Shown here: positions 36,562 through 37,159 of the stretch, piece after piece
Numbering within the stretch: position 1 is the stretch's first letter
Layout: each line of letters begins with the position of its first letter
Source of the DNA: a virus
Strand: one strand, 5' to 3'
Length of the DNA stretch: 37,159 nucleotides
Virus record (IMG/VR): IMGVR_UViG_3300011113_000379
Span: 1-37,159 of that record
Made by a program: the position numbers and the translations under genes
Notes under the pieces: model-generated
The model's database searches: none
What the model was told of the DNA's origin: nothing
What the model saw: only the letters and a program-made list of their open reading frames with translations

Positions 36562-37082
36562 GCGGCAGCCTCCACCGTGCTTAGCTCAGCCAGTGCCTGG
36601 CGCAGCTCATCCTCCAGCAGGGCAGTGACGCGCACCAGATCAGTCTCGGCGGCCAGCACCGGGGCGATCCGGCTGGGTATCTGCAGCAACGCATCGCGGG
36701 CGCCGGTAATCTTGGCGGCCCAGGCGCTGCGCACGGCATCGGCAAGGATCAGCTTGCCTTCCATTTCCGCCTGTTTCATTTCTGCCAGGTTGGCCTCGGC
36801 AGTCTCCCGCCGGCGGCGGGCCTCTTCATAGCTGGTGGCGCCGCCCACTTCATGCGCCACGATCACGGCGGGCGCTGTGGCCACCACTGCGGCGCTGCTG
36901 CTGTCCACCCGGGCGCGGGTGTTGCTCTGCCATTGGATATCTGCCACCGCCACCTCGATCAGCTCGCGGCCGTCAATCTGGATCGTGGTAATGCGCCCCT
37001 CTTTGATGGCCCGCGTCACCGCGCTGGGCGCACATCCGCGCAGCTTGGCGTATTCTGATTTGGTGACTCTGTTGGGTTTCAC
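36558..37082 (-). CDS. terS: Small terminase subunit (Nu1-like)
   Basis: This encodes 174 residues. A winged helix-turn-helix occupies about 5-50 (TKSEYAKLRGCAPSAVTRAIKEGR, then a basic wing ITTIQIDGRELIEV). A long charged helix (about 83-115) follows, and a helical end (LLEDELRQALAEL) that in gpNu1 contacts gpA. TerS binds cosB and positions TerL; here the putative cos lies 65 bases upstream of its start. Confidence 0.9.
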   Translation of the reverse strand: MKPNRVTKSEYAKLRGCAPSAVTRAIKEGRITTIQIDGRELIEVAVADIQWQSNTRARVDSSSAAVVATAPAVIVAHEVGGATSYEEARRRRETAEANLAEMKQAEMEGKLILADAVRSAWAAKITGARDALLQIPSRIAPVLAAETDLVRVTALLEDELRQALAELSTVEAAA

Positions 37083-37147
37083 TTTGGGTGCCTGTTTAAC
37101 GGTCTACTTCACTTTTTCAAACTTTGGCTCACTAGCGTTTTTTCGCG
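37083..37147. other. Gap between terS and cos end
   Basis: This AT-richer stretch lies where TerS is expected to bind (cosB in lambda). I see no perfect repeats that could be named R sites. GTTTAACGGTC and TTTTTCAAACTTTGG are the only patterned parts. No gene fits here. Confidence 0.35.
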
Positions 37148-37159
37148 GTCCGCATTACC
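37148..37159. repeat. Right copy of 12-bp terminal repeat, candidate cos end
   Basis: Identical to positions 1-12. In TerS orientation it reads GGTAATGCGGAC, comparable in length to the lambda cohesive end. See the left copy. Confidence 0.55.

Overview
The window reads as one complete temperate siphophage genome, or its circularised contig, of the lambda/HK97 type. The same 12 bases (GTCCGCATTACC) stand at both ends, 65 bases upstream of the small terminase gene. That is where a lambda-like cohesive end belongs. Protein styles (YdaS-like Cro, PriCT/VapE primase, HNH endonucleases, DUF1566-like proteins) suggest a Burkholderiales host such as Comamonadaceae; this is inference from family resemblance only. 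There is no rRNA, tRNA, CRISPR array or insertion sequence.

Layout. The minus strand carries two blocks. From 4.9 kb down to position 68 lies a lambda-PR-like early operon: YdaS-like Cro, a tR1-like terminator, a CII-like DNA-binding protein, a primase/VapE-type helicase, a candidate DnaA-box origin (1082-1301), and two genes that run up to the cos end. Continuing across cos from 37.1 kb down to 16.2 kb is the late operon: TerS, a methyltransferase-like protein, TerL, a Mor-like HTH protein, a 565-residue structural protein, gpW-like protein, portal, fused protease-capsid, connectors, tail tube, the G/GT frameshift pair, tape measure, an unusually small tail tip, a lysis cassette and Rz/Rz1, closing at a strong terminator at 16.2 kb. 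The plus strand (4.9-16.2 kb) carries the CI-like repressor, a secreted moron, and a long PL-like accessory operon that ends in a possible excisionase and a tyrosine integrase.

Control. Two clusters of three near-palindromic operators (best site ATATACCT-NN-AGGTATAT) flank the CI gene and its neighbour. They overlap the Cro promoter on one side and the accessory-operon promoter on the other, giving an OR/OL-like arrangement.

Most striking. (1) Two tandem DUF1566-like proteins (8217-9110) share a 90-base segment. There, 23 codons are identical and 7 codons, all NNC, differ only at positions 1 and 2. This is the signature of a diversity-generating retroelement, but no reverse transcriptase or template repeat is present. 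(2) A noncoding locus (9679-9963) has a promoter, a terminator and a 15-bp-stemmed multibranch RNA complementary to sites on both sides of it. One of those sites abuts the ribosome binding site of the next gene. This is the architecture of the P4 CI / P1 C4 antisense-RNA immunity systems, here alongside a protein repressor.
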